Below the pieces are notes generated by a model. The model did not search any database, was not told the DNA's origin, and saw nothing but the letters and a program-made list of their open reading frames with translations. From JBFWRK01 sp050248955 (GTDB lineage Bacteria > Actinomycetota > Acidimicrobiia > Acidimicrobiales > Ilumatobacteraceae), in the NCBI GenBank assembly GCA_050248955.1, contig JBFWRK010000013.1, forward strand, positions 1 through 64,000: a stretch of 64,000 nucleotides of DNA, read 5' to 3'. The position numbers and the translations under genes are program-made. Shown one piece after another: positions 44,169 to 51,773 of this stretch; positions within the stretch are counted from its first letter, which is position 1; the number at the start of each line of letters is the position of its first letter.

Positions 44169-45107
44169 TCAGGGCGCCGGCGCGAGCACGGTGGTGGGGT
44201 CGCAGTTCGAGCCGCAGACGACCACGACGACCCGCTCTCCGGGGCCGGGGCGGTAGGCACCGGAGCGGATCGCGGCGAAGGCCGCGGCACCACCCGGTTC
44301 GGCCACGAGCCGGAGGTCGTCCCAGAGCTGCCGCTGTGCGCCGACGATGTCGTCGTCGGCGACGGTGACGGCCTCGTCGACGAAGTGACGCACGATCTGC
44401 CAGGGCACATCGCCGAGCTGCTTCGCGCCGAGCGAGTCCGCCGCGAGGCCGCTCACCGGTACGGTCACCGGCCCACCGGCCGCGAGCGCGGCGCGGAGGC
44501 ACTGCGAGCTCTCCGGCTCGACGCTGACGATCTTGATGCGGTCCTGGAACCATGCCGCCTGTCCCGCCGTGAACCCGCCTCCGCCGCTGGCGACGACGAC
44601 CGTGTCGAACGCGCCGACGCCGAGCTGCTGCTCGAGCTCGAGCGCCATCGTGCCCTGCCCGGCAACCGTGGCGGCGTGGTCGTAGGGATGCACCATGAGC
44701 GCTGCGGAGCACGCCTGGCGGGCGTTCGCCTCGCGCTGCGCATCGTCGTAGTAGCCCTCGACCACGACCGTGCTCGCACCGAACCGTTCGATCGTGCGGC
44801 GCTTGATCTCGGGGCTCGTCGACGGCATGTAGATCTCGACCGGGAGCCCGAGGCTGCGGCCGACGAACGCGACGGCGGCGCCGTGGTTGCCGCCACTCGC
44901 GGCGATGAGCCCTGACGGCGGGATCGCCCGCTCGGACAGGACACGGTTGAACGCACCACGCGTCTTGAACGAGCCGGCGTGCTGCAGCAGCTCCAACTTG
45001 AGCACCAGGCGTTCGTGCTCGATCACGGGTGTCCTCCGGACGTGGCCCGAGATGCGCCTCGCGGCGCGCTCGACGTCCTCGGGCGTGACCGGCAGATCGG
45101 AGGTCAC
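44169..45107 (-). CDS. PLP-dependent threonine/serine dehydratase family protein
   Basis: 312 aa fold-type II PLP enzyme. PLP lysine K48 in GSFKTRGA, Asn loop SGGNHGAA, the glycine-rich phosphate loop SGGGGFTAG, and C-terminal VVVVCGSNCDP. There is no ACT regulatory domain, so it is a catabolic-type threonine/serine dehydratase or serine racemase-like enzyme. The start overlaps the thioesterase stop by 4 nt (45104-45107). Confidence 0.88.
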   Translation of the reverse strand: MTSDLPVTPEDVERAARRISGHVRRTPVIEHERLVLKLELLQHAGSFKTRGAFNRVLSERAIPPSGLIAASGGNHGAAVAFVGRSLGLPVEIYMPSTSPEIKRRTIERFGASTVVVEGYYDDAQREANARQACSAALMVHPYDHAATVAGQGTMALELEQQLGVGAFDTVVVASGGGGFTAGQAAWFQDRIKIVSVEPESSQCLRAALAAGGPVTVPVSGLAADSLGAKQLGDVPWQIVRHFVDEAVTVADDDIVGAQRQLWDDLRLVAEPGGAAAFAAIRSGAYRPGPGERVVVVVCGSNCDPTTVLAPAP

Positions 45108-45847
45108 GCGAGCGCCTCGATCCGTGCCGTCGCGTACACGCGCGTGGTGCCCCGCTCCACGAGCCAGAGCTCGACCGTGCCCTCGCCCTCGCGGACGTGG
45201 ACATCGACGAGCTCACCCTGCTCGATCGCGTCACGGTGCTCGACCTCGACTCGCAACGGCGCCCGGAGATCGCGGCGACGGGCGAGCTCCTCCTCGACCG
45301 GTGCCCAGTAGTTCGCGTTGTTGACGTGGCCGAGCACGTCGAAGTCGGTGAACCGCAACGGGAACGCTCGTGTCGACGACAGGCCCTCGGGCAATGGCGC
45401 GTGGTGGAGGCTCGCCCGGACCGTGCGCCCCGCCGTCGCGCCGCCGAAGATCTCGTGGAAGCGCGGTGGCAGTGGGAGCGGCCGCATCGTGCTCGGGTCG
45501 AGGTGCACCCAGAGCGTCGCGGTCTCGATGGAACCGCCCGACTCGCCGCGCACGGAGATCCGGCGCTCCGCCCAGCGGCCTCCGGTGCCGCTGCACCACG
45601 TACGGGCGTGGAGCACGTCGAGGTAGACGGGGAACGACTCGACGCGCACCGCCGTGCGGCGCACGACCCAGCCGGCCGCGTCCTCGAACCCCGCGGAGCG
45701 GGTGTCGTCGTCCGAGACGTCCTGCAACAAGCGCGCGAGCGCATCGAGACGGAGCCGGCCGCCGGGCGACGAATCGCCGAGCCGCACTCGTCTCGTCGTG
45801 ACGTACACGCGCCCCTCGGCGGGCGCCTCGACGAGCTCGACGGGCAT
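45104..45847 (-). CDS. Acyl-ACP thioesterase family protein
   Basis: 247 aa with two hot-dog domains. The first is VYVTTRRVRLGDSSPGGRLR; the second contains FTDFDVLGHVNNANYWAPVE, the substrate-helix signature of acyl-ACP/4-hydroxybenzoyl-CoA thioesterases. It would release fatty acids from ACP or a related acyl carrier. ATG at 45847 is preceded by TACGGT at 7 nt; a longer frame to 45904 has no support. Coupled with the dehydratase. Confidence 0.85.
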   Translation of the reverse strand: MPVELVEAPAEGRVYVTTRRVRLGDSSPGGRLRLDALARLLQDVSDDDTRSAGFEDAAGWVVRRTAVRVESFPVYLDVLHARTWCSGTGGRWAERRISVRGESGGSIETATLWVHLDPSTMRPLPLPPRFHEIFGGATAGRTVRASLHHAPLPEGLSSTRAFPLRFTDFDVLGHVNNANYWAPVEEELARRRDLRAPLRVEVEHRDAIEQGELVDVHVREGEGTVELWLVERGTTRVYATARIEALA

Positions 45848-45854
45848 ATCGACG

Positions 45855-45860
45855 ACCGTA
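45855..45860 (-). promoter_or_regulatory. Leaderless -10 box of acyl-ACP thioesterase gene
   Basis: TACGGT on the minus strand, 7 nt before the ATG at 45847. Confidence 0.5.
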
Positions 45861-45968
45861 GCCCGGTGTGGCAAATAACTGGTTGACGTCGAACCACGAC
45901 TCATGGTTGCCTAGTCACCGGCCCGGTGTTCGCTGGGGCGCGAACCGACGAAAGGCACGGCACTCGAC

Positions 45969-46142
45969 ATGGACCGCACGATCTTCGCTCAGAACCAGGC
46001 CATCGTGCCCGGCGCTGCGCGCCCGTGCGCACATCGCCTCGGGTACGCGTGGCTCGGTTCGACCTCCGGTATGAGCACCTTTGGGGACGACCGGAAGGTC
46101 ACCAAGCGCACCACCCGACGGCTGGGGAGGCGTCTGACGTAG
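45969..46142 (+). CDS. Possible small basic protein upstream of whiB
   Basis: 57 codons from ATG to TAG in the 464-bp gap before whiB. The third codon positions are strongly GC-biased as in real genes here, and the C-terminus is basic (KVTKRTTRRLGRRLT). A hairpin-plus-T-rich terminator begins 28 nt after the stop, so a small separate transcript is plausible. The RBS is weak and I recognise no family. It may instead be a non-coding leader or small RNA. Confidence 0.3.
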   Translation: MDRTIFAQNQAIVPGAARPCAHRLGYAWLGSTSGMSTFGDDRKVTKRTTRRLGRRLT

Positions 46143-46170
46143 TCGACCACTACGTGAGCAGCACCACCAG

Positions 46171-46211
46171 GCCGTCGGGACCCAGTCCCGGCGGCCTTTC
46201 TGGTTTCCAGC
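46171..46211 (+). terminator. Intrinsic terminator or attenuator upstream of whiB
   Basis: 11-bp stem (GCCGTCGGGAC at 46171-46181 with GTCCCGGCGGC at 46185-46195, one T-G wobble), CCA loop, followed by a T-rich tract CTTTCTGGTTT. It is the most classical rho-independent signal in the window. It lies 117 nt before the whiB start and could end the small upstream transcript or attenuate whiB. Confidence 0.65.
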
Positions 46212-46236
46212 GACGGTTTCCGAGACCCGAACACGT

Positions 46237-46311
46237 CAGAACACCGACAACCGACCACCAGCACCAACAACAGCAACACGACACCGACAGACACCGAAGG
46301 ACACCGAGACC
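46237..46311 (+). promoter_or_regulatory. T-free whiB 5' leader with 10-bp-phased repeats
   Basis: No T occurs from 46237 to the A of the whiB ATG. The stretch is rich in A and C and should be unstructured as RNA. It ends in three GACACCGA copies starting at 46280, 46290 and 46300, exactly 10 bp apart, the last two separated by the AAGG that forms the RBS. Confidence 0.6.
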
Positions 46312-46680
46312 ATGACCACCATCGAGTGCAACGAGCTCGACGAGCACACCACCGATCTGGCCGACCTGCCGCCGATGATCGTCGATCCGTGGGCGAAGGC
46401 CCGCTGCCGCGACGGCCACGGCACCCTGACCCACCTGTTCTTCAGCGACGAGCTGATCGACATCGCGCGGGCCAAGGCGATCTGCAGCAAGTGCCCGGTC
46501 GCCGCCGAGTGCCTCGAGGGCGCGCTCGAGCGCTTCGAGCCCTGGGGCGTCTGGGGCGGACAGTTGCTCTTGAACGGCCGCATCGTCGTCCACAAGCGGC
46601 CACGAGGCCGGCCACCGAAACACCCGAGACCCGAGCTGGTGGTGGACGAAGTGCCACTGCCTCCGCACCTCGTGGCCTGA
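46312..46680 (+). CDS. WhiB-family transcriptional regulator
   Basis: 122 aa. [4Fe-4S]-binding cysteines C32, C58, C61 and C67 in the C-xn-C-x2-C-x5-C order (ICSKCPVAAEC), and the GVWGG turn that contacts sigma factor region 4. The C-terminal tail has an AT-hook-like KRPRGRPPK, as in WhiB7-type proteins, suggesting minor-groove contacts at AT-rich promoter sites. WhiB proteins are restricted to Actinomycetota and their phages. RBS AAGGA lies about 10 nt upstream. Confidence 0.93.
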   Translation: MTTIECNELDEHTTDLADLPPMIVDPWAKARCRDGHGTLTHLFFSDELIDIARAKAICSKCPVAAECLEGALERFEPWGVWGGQLLLNGRIVVHKRPRGRPPKHPRPELVVDEVPLPPHLVA

Positions 46681-46807
46681 TCCGCTCCGGAGCGACGATT
46701 CTGCGCTCCGGGGCAACGCCCACGGTCCGCGCCCGGCGACCCCCCGGTCGGGCGCGGACCGTGACGTGCGACCCCCTGACCGCTCGGGGCCATCCCCGGC
46801 AGGCCGG

Positions 46808-46813
46808 TAGCCT
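46808..46813 (+). promoter_or_regulatory. Leaderless -10 box of thioredoxin-like gene
   Basis: TAGCCT, 7 nt before the ATG at 46821. Confidence 0.5.
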
Positions 46814-46820
46814 GCCGGGG

Positions 46821-47420
46821 ATGGCTCGCGTCCGCCCTCGACCACTGATCGCGGCGCTCGCGGTCACGCTGCTCGTGAGCGCGCTCGTCGGGTTCGTGCT
46901 CAGCCGGGGCGACGAGGCGAACGACACGGTCACCGACGGCGTGCAGCTCGACACACCGGGCACCTTCGACGAACCGAGCGGCGGCATCCCGACCGCGCCC
47001 GACATCGGCGGCGAGACGCTGCCCGATGTCACCGTGCAGAGCCTCGACGGGAGCGACCTCTCGCTCGCCGACCTCACCGGTCAGCCGCTCGTCGTCAACC
47101 TCTGGTACTCCACCTGCGTCCCGTGCAAGAAGGAGCTGCCCGACTTCGCCGCCGTCCACCAGGAGCTCGGCGACGAGGTGCGCTTCGTCGGGCTGAACCT
47201 CCAGGACTCGGCCGATCGCGCCGAGCGCTTCGCCCGAGATGCCGGCGTCGGCTATGAGATCCTCCTCGACCCCGACCAGCAGACCTCGCTCGCACTCGAC
47301 ATCGCGATCTTCCCCTCGACGTTGTTCGTCGACTCGTCGGGCAGGATCGTCGAACTGCACCAGGGGGCGCTCACCGCCGACGAGTTGCGGGCGCTGATCG
47401 CCGAGACGCTCACCGCGTGA
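46821..47420 (+). CDS. Membrane-anchored thioredoxin-like protein (TlpA/ResA type)
   Basis: 199 aa. N-terminal TM anchor (residues 9-28), then a TlpA-like thioredoxin domain with active site C99-V-P-C102 and the cis-Pro region IFPSTLFVD. Extracytoplasmic thiol-disulfide oxidoreductase, probably keeping apocytochrome c heme sites (such as the caa3 CtaC below) reduced. The stop overlaps the GTG of the CcdA gene, so the two are coupled; CcdA would supply its electrons. Confidence 0.9.
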   Translation: MARVRPRPLIAALAVTLLVSALVGFVLSRGDEANDTVTDGVQLDTPGTFDEPSGGIPTAPDIGGETLPDVTVQSLDGSDLSLADLTGQPLVVNLWYSTCVPCKKELPDFAAVHQELGDEVRFVGLNLQDSADRAERFARDAGVGYEILLDPDQQTSLALDIAIFPSTLFVDSSGRIVELHQGALTADELRALIAETLTA

Positions 47421-48274
47421 TGTTCGCACTCGACGGGAACTTCGCCTTCGCGTTCGGCGCCGGGATGCTCGCGACGGTCAACCCGTGTGGCTTCGTGATG
47501 CTGCCGACGTACCTCCTCTACTTCCTCGGCGTCGAGGGCAGCACCGCCGACGGGCAACGGGCGAGCCTCCGCCGGGCGCTGTTCGTGAGCGCCGCCGTCA
47601 CCGCCGGGTTCTTCCTCGTGTTCCTGACCATCGGTCTCGTCACCCGCTGGGGCTTCACCTGGATCCGCGACTCCGCGTCGGGGTGGCTGTCGATCGCCAT
47701 CGGCGTGCTGCTCCTGATGCTCGGGATCGTCACGCTGTTCGGCATCCACCTCCCGATCTTCACCCCGCGCGTCGACGCCGGGGGGCGGGACACGTCGGTG
47801 CGGTCGATGTTCCTCTACGGCATCTCGTACGCGGTCGCTTCGATCGGCTGCACGTTGCCGACGTTCACAGGGGCCGTGCTCGGGCAGGTGAAGCAGCAGG
47901 GGTTCGTGAGCGGTGTCGTCGCGATCGCCACGTACGGCCTCGGCATGGGACTCGTGCTCAGCGCGCTGACGGTCAGCCTGGCGCTGGCGCGCACGGGCCT
48001 GCTCCATGGTCTACGCCGTGTGATGCAGCACATCGATCTCGTGTCGGGCGTCGTCCTGCTGCTGGCCGGCGCGTACCTCGTGCTCTACGGCTGGACATCG
48101 CTCGACCTCGACCGCGAGTCGGGCGTCGTGAACCGCGTCGAGGCGTGGCAGTCGGACATCGCCAACTGGGTCTCCGGCAACCGCGGCACCCTCGGCCTCG
48201 TCCTCGGCCTGATCACGATCGCGGCGATCTCTGCCGTCCTGTTCCGCCGCGATCGAACGACCAAGTCGTCCTGA
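47417..48274 (+). CDS. CcdA/DsbD-like cytochrome c biogenesis membrane protein
   Basis: 285 aa with about six or seven TMs. The two conserved redox cysteines are in VNPCGF (C24) and ASIGCTLP (C145). Transfers electrons from cytoplasmic thioredoxin to the extracytoplasmic thioredoxin-like partner encoded just upstream. Start GTG at 47417 (GTGATG; ATG at 47420 equally possible). The C-terminal extension adds one TM. Confidence 0.9.
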   Translation: MMFALDGNFAFAFGAGMLATVNPCGFVMLPTYLLYFLGVEGSTADGQRASLRRALFVSAAVTAGFFLVFLTIGLVTRWGFTWIRDSASGWLSIAIGVLLLMLGIVTLFGIHLPIFTPRVDAGGRDTSVRSMFLYGISYAVASIGCTLPTFTGAVLGQVKQQGFVSGVVAIATYGLGMGLVLSALTVSLALARTGLLHGLRRVMQHIDLVSGVVLLLAGAYLVLYGWTSLDLDRESGVVNRVEAWQSDIANWVSGNRGTLGLVLGLITIAAISAVLFRRDRTTKSS

Positions 48275-48285
48275 GTGGCCTGACG

Positions 48286-48927
48286 ATGGGTCTCTTCGCC
48301 GACCTGCTCGCCCATCCCGGCGTCGACGAGGTGCTCGAGCTGCGGAGCCGGTTCGGGTTCATGGCGTACCACGGCGGCTCGCTCGAAGAGATGACCGACG
48401 TGATCGCACTGCGCGCAGCCGAGCGCAGCGGGGCGAGCTACTACGGCGTGCACCAGCCGTCCGACCTCCAGTGGCACATCCCCTCCGCCCAGGTCGCGAG
48501 CGCCGACTCCCCGGCACTGACGACGTTCCTCGACCACGTCGAGGTCGTGATCACGATCCACGGGTTCGGCCGTGAGGGCTTCTTCACGTCGCTGCTGCTC
48601 GGCGGCGGCAACCGCGAGCTCGCCGAGCACGTCGGCGCCCACCTGCGCTCGCACCTGCCGGCCTACGAGATCGTCACCGACCTCGACCGCATTCCTGCCG
48701 CGTTGCGCGGCCAGCACCCGGCGAACCCCGTCAACCTGCCGCGCGACAAGGGCGTCCAGATCGAGCTGCCACCCCGTGTGCGCGGTGCGAGCCCGCTCTG
48801 GTGGGACTGGGAGGGTCCCGGCCTCGTGCCCCACACCGAGCACCTCATCGCCGCCCTCGTCGCCGCCACCCGCGCCTGGCCCACCCGCGCCTGGCCCACC
48901 CGCGCCTGGCCCACCCCGCCAGGCTGA
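48286..48927 (+). CDS. Poly-gamma-glutamate hydrolase family protein
   Basis: 213 aa. The sequence VMAYHGGSLEEMTDVIALRA-like stretch, YYGVHQPSDLQWHIPSA, and VVITIHGFGREG match the PghP-like zinc hydrolase family (DUF867), found in phages and bacteria to degrade poly-gamma-glutamate. No signal peptide. The C-terminus ends in three RAWPT repeats encoded by a 15-bp tandem repeat. It follows CcdA by 11 nt on the same strand, an unexpected neighbour. Confidence 0.75.
   Translation: MGLFADLLAHPGVDEVLELRSRFGFMAYHGGSLEEMTDVIALRAAERSGASYYGVHQPSDLQWHIPSAQVASADSPALTTFLDHVEVVITIHGFGREGFFTSLLLGGGNRELAEHVGAHLRSHLPAYEIVTDLDRIPAALRGQHPANPVNLPRDKGVQIELPPRVRGASPLWWDWEGPGLVPHTEHLIAALVAATRAWPTRAWPTRAWPTPPG
48871..48915 (+). 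repeat. Three perfect 15-bp tandem repeats at the 3' end of the hydrolase gene
   Basis: CGCGCCTGGCCCACC occurs at 48871-48885, 48886-48900 and 48901-48915. Each encodes RAWPT in frame. Confidence 0.9.
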
Positions 48928-48941
48928 CCCCTCCCCCACGC

Positions 48942-49044
48942 ATCTCTGCTCAACGGCGGACGGGAGCGGACCGGGCTCGATCACAGACGAGTTCGATTGA
49001 CACCACCGAGCAGAGATCGGGCGTCGATTGACGGCGGCGAGCAG
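48942..49044. repeat. Related GAGCAG elements in a convergent intergenic gap
   Basis: ATCTCTGCTC (48942-48951) is a perfect inverted copy of GAGCAGAGAT (49008-49017). The latter belongs to a 31-bp-period direct repeat beginning CGATTGAC at 48994 and 49025, each followed by CGAGCAG. The three related elements fill the gap between the hydrolase and pdxH stops and may act as a bidirectional terminator or REP-like element. Confidence 0.6.
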
Positions 49045-49052
49045 CGACCGGA

Positions 49053-49688
49053 CTACGGCGCGAGGCGCTCGATGATCCAGCCGGAGGCGTCGCGCCGGTA
49101 GCGGATGCGGTCGTGCAGGCGGCTCGGGCGGCCTTGCCAGAACTCGATCGCATCGGGCCGCAGGCGCCAGCCGCCCCACTGCGGCGGTCGGGGCACGTCA
49201 CCGCCGGCGAACCGCTCGGTCGCGACCGCCACCAGTGCGTCCAGCTCCGCGCGGCCGGTCAGCACGGTCGACTGCGGCGACGCCCACGCGCCGAGCTGGC
49301 TCCCTCGCGGACGGGTGGCGAAGTAGGCGTCGGACTCTGCATCCGGAACCCGCTCCACCGTGCCTCGCACCCGGACCTGCCGGTGGAGCTGGAGCCAGCC
49401 GAACACGAGTGCGGCGCGCGGCACGACGTCGAGCTGCAGCGACTTCGTCGATTCGAAGTTGGTGAAGAACGTGAAGCCTGCCTCGTCCGCCTCGCGGACG
49501 AGCAACATGCGGGCATCGGGCGTGCCGTCCGCATCGACCGTCGCGACGGTCATCGCCTGCGGCTCGGTGACACCGGCGTCCTCTGCTTGATGGAACCAGA
49601 TCCACCACTGCTGGATCGGATCGTCGGACACGTCGGCGATGTCGAGCCCTGCTGTCTCGTACTCGAAGCGCTGGTCGGCGAGGCCCAT
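49053..49688 (-). CDS. pdxH: Pyridoxamine 5'-phosphate oxidase
   Basis: 211 aa FMN enzyme that makes pyridoxal phosphate. FMN and substrate motifs: MLLVREADEAGFTFFTNFES (about 60-79), VERVPDAESDAYFATRPRGS, WGGWRLRPDAIEFWQG, and the C-terminal RLHDRIRYRR. ATG at 49688 lies 5 nt after the serS stop; a longer open frame overlaps serS and is antisense-like. Likely co-transcribed with serS. Confidence 0.93.
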   Translation of the reverse strand: MGLADQRFEYETAGLDIADVSDDPIQQWWIWFHQAEDAGVTEPQAMTVATVDADGTPDARMLLVREADEAGFTFFTNFESTKSLQLDVVPRAALVFGWLQLHRQVRVRGTVERVPDAESDAYFATRPRGSQLGAWASPQSTVLTGRAELDALVAVATERFAGGDVPRPPQWGGWRLRPDAIEFWQGRPSRLHDRIRYRRDASGWIIERLAP

Positions 49689-49693
49689 GGCGG

Positions 49694-50986
49694 TCAGCGG
49701 GTGATCGCGGTGGCGCCGCGGGTGTACGGCCAGAGCGCTGCGGGGATCGTCACCGAGCCGTCGGCCTGGCGGTGGTTCTCGACGATCGCCGCCCACACCC
49801 GCGGCACAGCGAGCGCGGAGCCGTTCAGCGTGTGGGCGATCAGGGTGCCCTTGCCGCCTGCCGGCCGGTAGCGGATGTCGGCACGCCGCGCCTGGTAGTC
49901 GCTGAACCAGCTGACCGAGCTCACCTCGAGCCACTTGCCGCTGCCGGGCGCGTAGACCTCGAGGTCGAAGCTGCGGTGATGGCTCTGGCCCATGTCGCCA
50001 GTGCAGATCTCGATGATGCGGTACGGCAGCTCGAGTGCGATCAGCAGCGCTTCGGCTCGCCCGACCATCTCCTCGAGCAGCTCGGGCGCCTGCTCGGCCG
50101 TGGCGTAGGCGAGGATCTCGACCTTGTCGAACTCGTGCGTGCGGAGCATGCCTCGCGTGTCACGCCCGGCCGAGCCGGCCTCGCGCCGGTAGCACGACGT
50201 GTAGGCCATCATCCGCATCGGGAGGCTCGCCTCGTCGAGCACCTCGCCGGAGGCGAGCGACGTCAGCGGCACCTCGGCAGTCGGGATGCACCACAGGTCG
50301 TCGCGCTCGATCGCGTAGGCGTCGTCGGCGAACTTCGGCAGCTGCCCGGTCGCCGTGAGCGTCGCCGTCGTGACGAGCGACGGCGGGCGGATCTCCTCGA
50401 ACGCGTCGGCGTTGCGGTCGAGCGCGAGCTGGCACAGCGCGCGACCCATCGTGGCCCCGAGGCCGCGCGTCATCGTGAACATCGCGCCGCTGATCTTCGC
50501 GGCCCGCTCGTTGTCGAGGATGCCGAGCGCAGCCCCCGATTCCCAGTGCGGTACCAGCTGATGACGGGCGAACCCGTCCGGCGGCATGCCGATCGGGCCC
50601 TTGACGACGGGGTTCTCGTCCTCGCCGACGCCGTCTGGCGCGAGCGGGCTCGGCAGGTTGGGGAGCCGCAACATGATGTCGCGGAGCTCCTCCTCCATCC
50701 GAGCGGTCTGTTCGCCGAGCTCGCGCTCGCGCTCGCCGAGGCCGCGGCTCTCCGTCATCACCGCTTCCGCCCGGTCGGCATCGCCCGCCTTGCGGAGCTG
50801 GCCGACCTCGCGCGAGAGCTCGTTCACGCGGCGCCGGAGATCGTCGCGCTCCGCCGCGAGATCACGCAGCCGGGTGTCGAGCGAAGCCGCCGCATCGAGC
50901 TGATCGAGGAGCTCGGGGGCGTGGCGGCGCGCCATCGCCGCCCGGACCCCGTTCGGGTCGGTGCGGAGCAGTCGGATGTCGATCAC
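49694..50986 (-). CDS. serS: Seryl-tRNA synthetase
   Basis: 430 aa class II synthetase. N-terminal coiled-coil arm (residues 30-100) that holds tRNA-Ser, motif 2 around YTSCYRREAGSAGRDTRGML, and motif 3 NGSALAVPRVWAAIVENHR. The GTG at 50986 gives MIDIRLLRTDPNGVRAAM, matching SerRS N-termini, and is preceded by TACGCT at 9 nt with no Shine-Dalgarno. Followed by pdxH. Confidence 0.97.
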   Translation of the reverse strand: MIDIRLLRTDPNGVRAAMARRHAPELLDQLDAAASLDTRLRDLAAERDDLRRRVNELSREVGQLRKAGDADRAEAVMTESRGLGERERELGEQTARMEEELRDIMLRLPNLPSPLAPDGVGEDENPVVKGPIGMPPDGFARHQLVPHWESGAALGILDNERAAKISGAMFTMTRGLGATMGRALCQLALDRNADAFEEIRPPSLVTTATLTATGQLPKFADDAYAIERDDLWCIPTAEVPLTSLASGEVLDEASLPMRMMAYTSCYRREAGSAGRDTRGMLRTHEFDKVEILAYATAEQAPELLEEMVGRAEALLIALELPYRIIEICTGDMGQSHHRSFDLEVYAPGSGKWLEVSSVSWFSDYQARRADIRYRPAGGKGTLIAHTLNGSALAVPRVWAAIVENHRQADGSVTIPAALWPYTRGATAITR

Positions 50987-50995
50987 AGGGAAGGG

Positions 50996-51001
50996 AGCGT
51001 A
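50996..51001 (-). promoter_or_regulatory. Leaderless -10 box of serS
   Basis: TACGCT on the minus strand, 9 nt before the GTG at 50986. It decides the start, since upstream in-frame codons do not look like SerRS. Confidence 0.5.
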
Positions 51002-51035
51002 CCGGCCGTCCCTCGCCCGCTCCGGATCGCTTTGC

Positions 51036-51596
51036 TCACTCGAGGAGGTGGTGGACGTCCAGCTCGATCTTGCGCGCCTCGGGAGCACGATCGTCGACGA
51101 GCCCGTGGATCCGACGCAGGTCGGTCCCCTTGAACTCGAGATACGCGCTCACCGCCCGCACGCGTTCCCGCGCGACGCGCGCACCGTCGGCATCGTCGGT
51201 GCACTCGGAGAGGTGTCCGCGGACGCTGACCTCGACGGCCGGGTACACGGCGAGGAGTCGGTGGACGAGGTCGAGGACGCTCGTCAGGTCGGCACCCATG
51301 TGGGCGCTGCCCTCGTCGAACGCGCCGGTACCGCCCTTCGCGAAGATCGGGAAGCTCGTCGGCATGGCCGCTGCCGGGTCGAGCTTGTTGCTCGCCGAGA
51401 CCCGCTCGGGCCCGATGACTCGGCCGAGGCGCTCCGCCACGAGATCGGCGACCTCCCAGGTCGGAAGCGTCCCGCGCAGGTGCAACGTGTGCGCCTCGAG
51501 CACGCCGTACGCGCCCGACGGCCGGCTCTCTGTGACCTCGGATGGCCGCTCCCACAGCTCCGGGGACCGATCCATCGTCGATGTCACGTCGTCCAT
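51036..51596 (-). CDS. OmpA/BON-like protein without export signal
   Basis: 186 aa. Residues about 35-110 resemble a BON-like half (LRGTLPTWEVADLVAERLGR). The second half has the OmpA pattern (VEVSVRGHLSECTDDADGAR, RVRAVSAYLEFKG) as in the OmpATb type of actinobacteria. There is no signal peptide or TM, so the peptidoglycan-binding role of OmpA domains is doubtful. The RBS GGGAGGT 4 nt before the ATG fixes the start. Downstream gap to serS is 49 bp. Confidence 0.68.
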   Translation of the reverse strand: MDDVTSTMDRSPELWERPSEVTESRPSGAYGVLEAHTLHLRGTLPTWEVADLVAERLGRVIGPERVSASNKLDPAAAMPTSFPIFAKGGTGAFDEGSAHMGADLTSVLDLVHRLLAVYPAVEVSVRGHLSECTDDADGARVARERVRAVSAYLEFKGTDLRRIHGLVDDRAPEARKIELDVHHLLE

Positions 51597-51600
51597 CTCA

Positions 51601-51607
51601 ACCTCCC
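51601..51607 (-). promoter_or_regulatory. Shine-Dalgarno of the OmpA/BON-like gene
   Basis: GGGAGGT on the minus strand, 4 nt before the ATG at 51596. It excludes the long upstream extension of the frame. Confidence 0.65.
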
Positions 51608-51761
51608 GGACAGCTGTCCTCGATGTCGAGGCTACGAGCGACCTCGGAGAAGGCACATGGGCAGCGCGACCTGTTCGCCCACGTCGTGACGCCCGGCGCT
51701 GTCCGTGCTCGCACAGACGACGTCGTGAGCCGTCGAACGTGCCGCCGACGATCGAGCGCCC

Positions 51762-51767
51762 TACTCT
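51762..51767 (+). promoter_or_regulatory. Leaderless -10 box of ABC ATPase gene
   Basis: TACTCT, 6 nt before the GTG at 51774. Confidence 0.5.
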
Positions 51768-51773
51768 CCTGCC

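Noticed and set aside
46050..46075. tRNA T-arm-like GGTTCGACC
   Set aside because: No acceptor stem or D/anticodon arms can be folded around it; inside a possible small ORF.
48286..48927. Phage remnant because of the poly-gamma-glutamate hydrolase
   Set aside because: Neighbouring genes are ordinary chromosomal genes and no integrase, terminase or structural gene is present.
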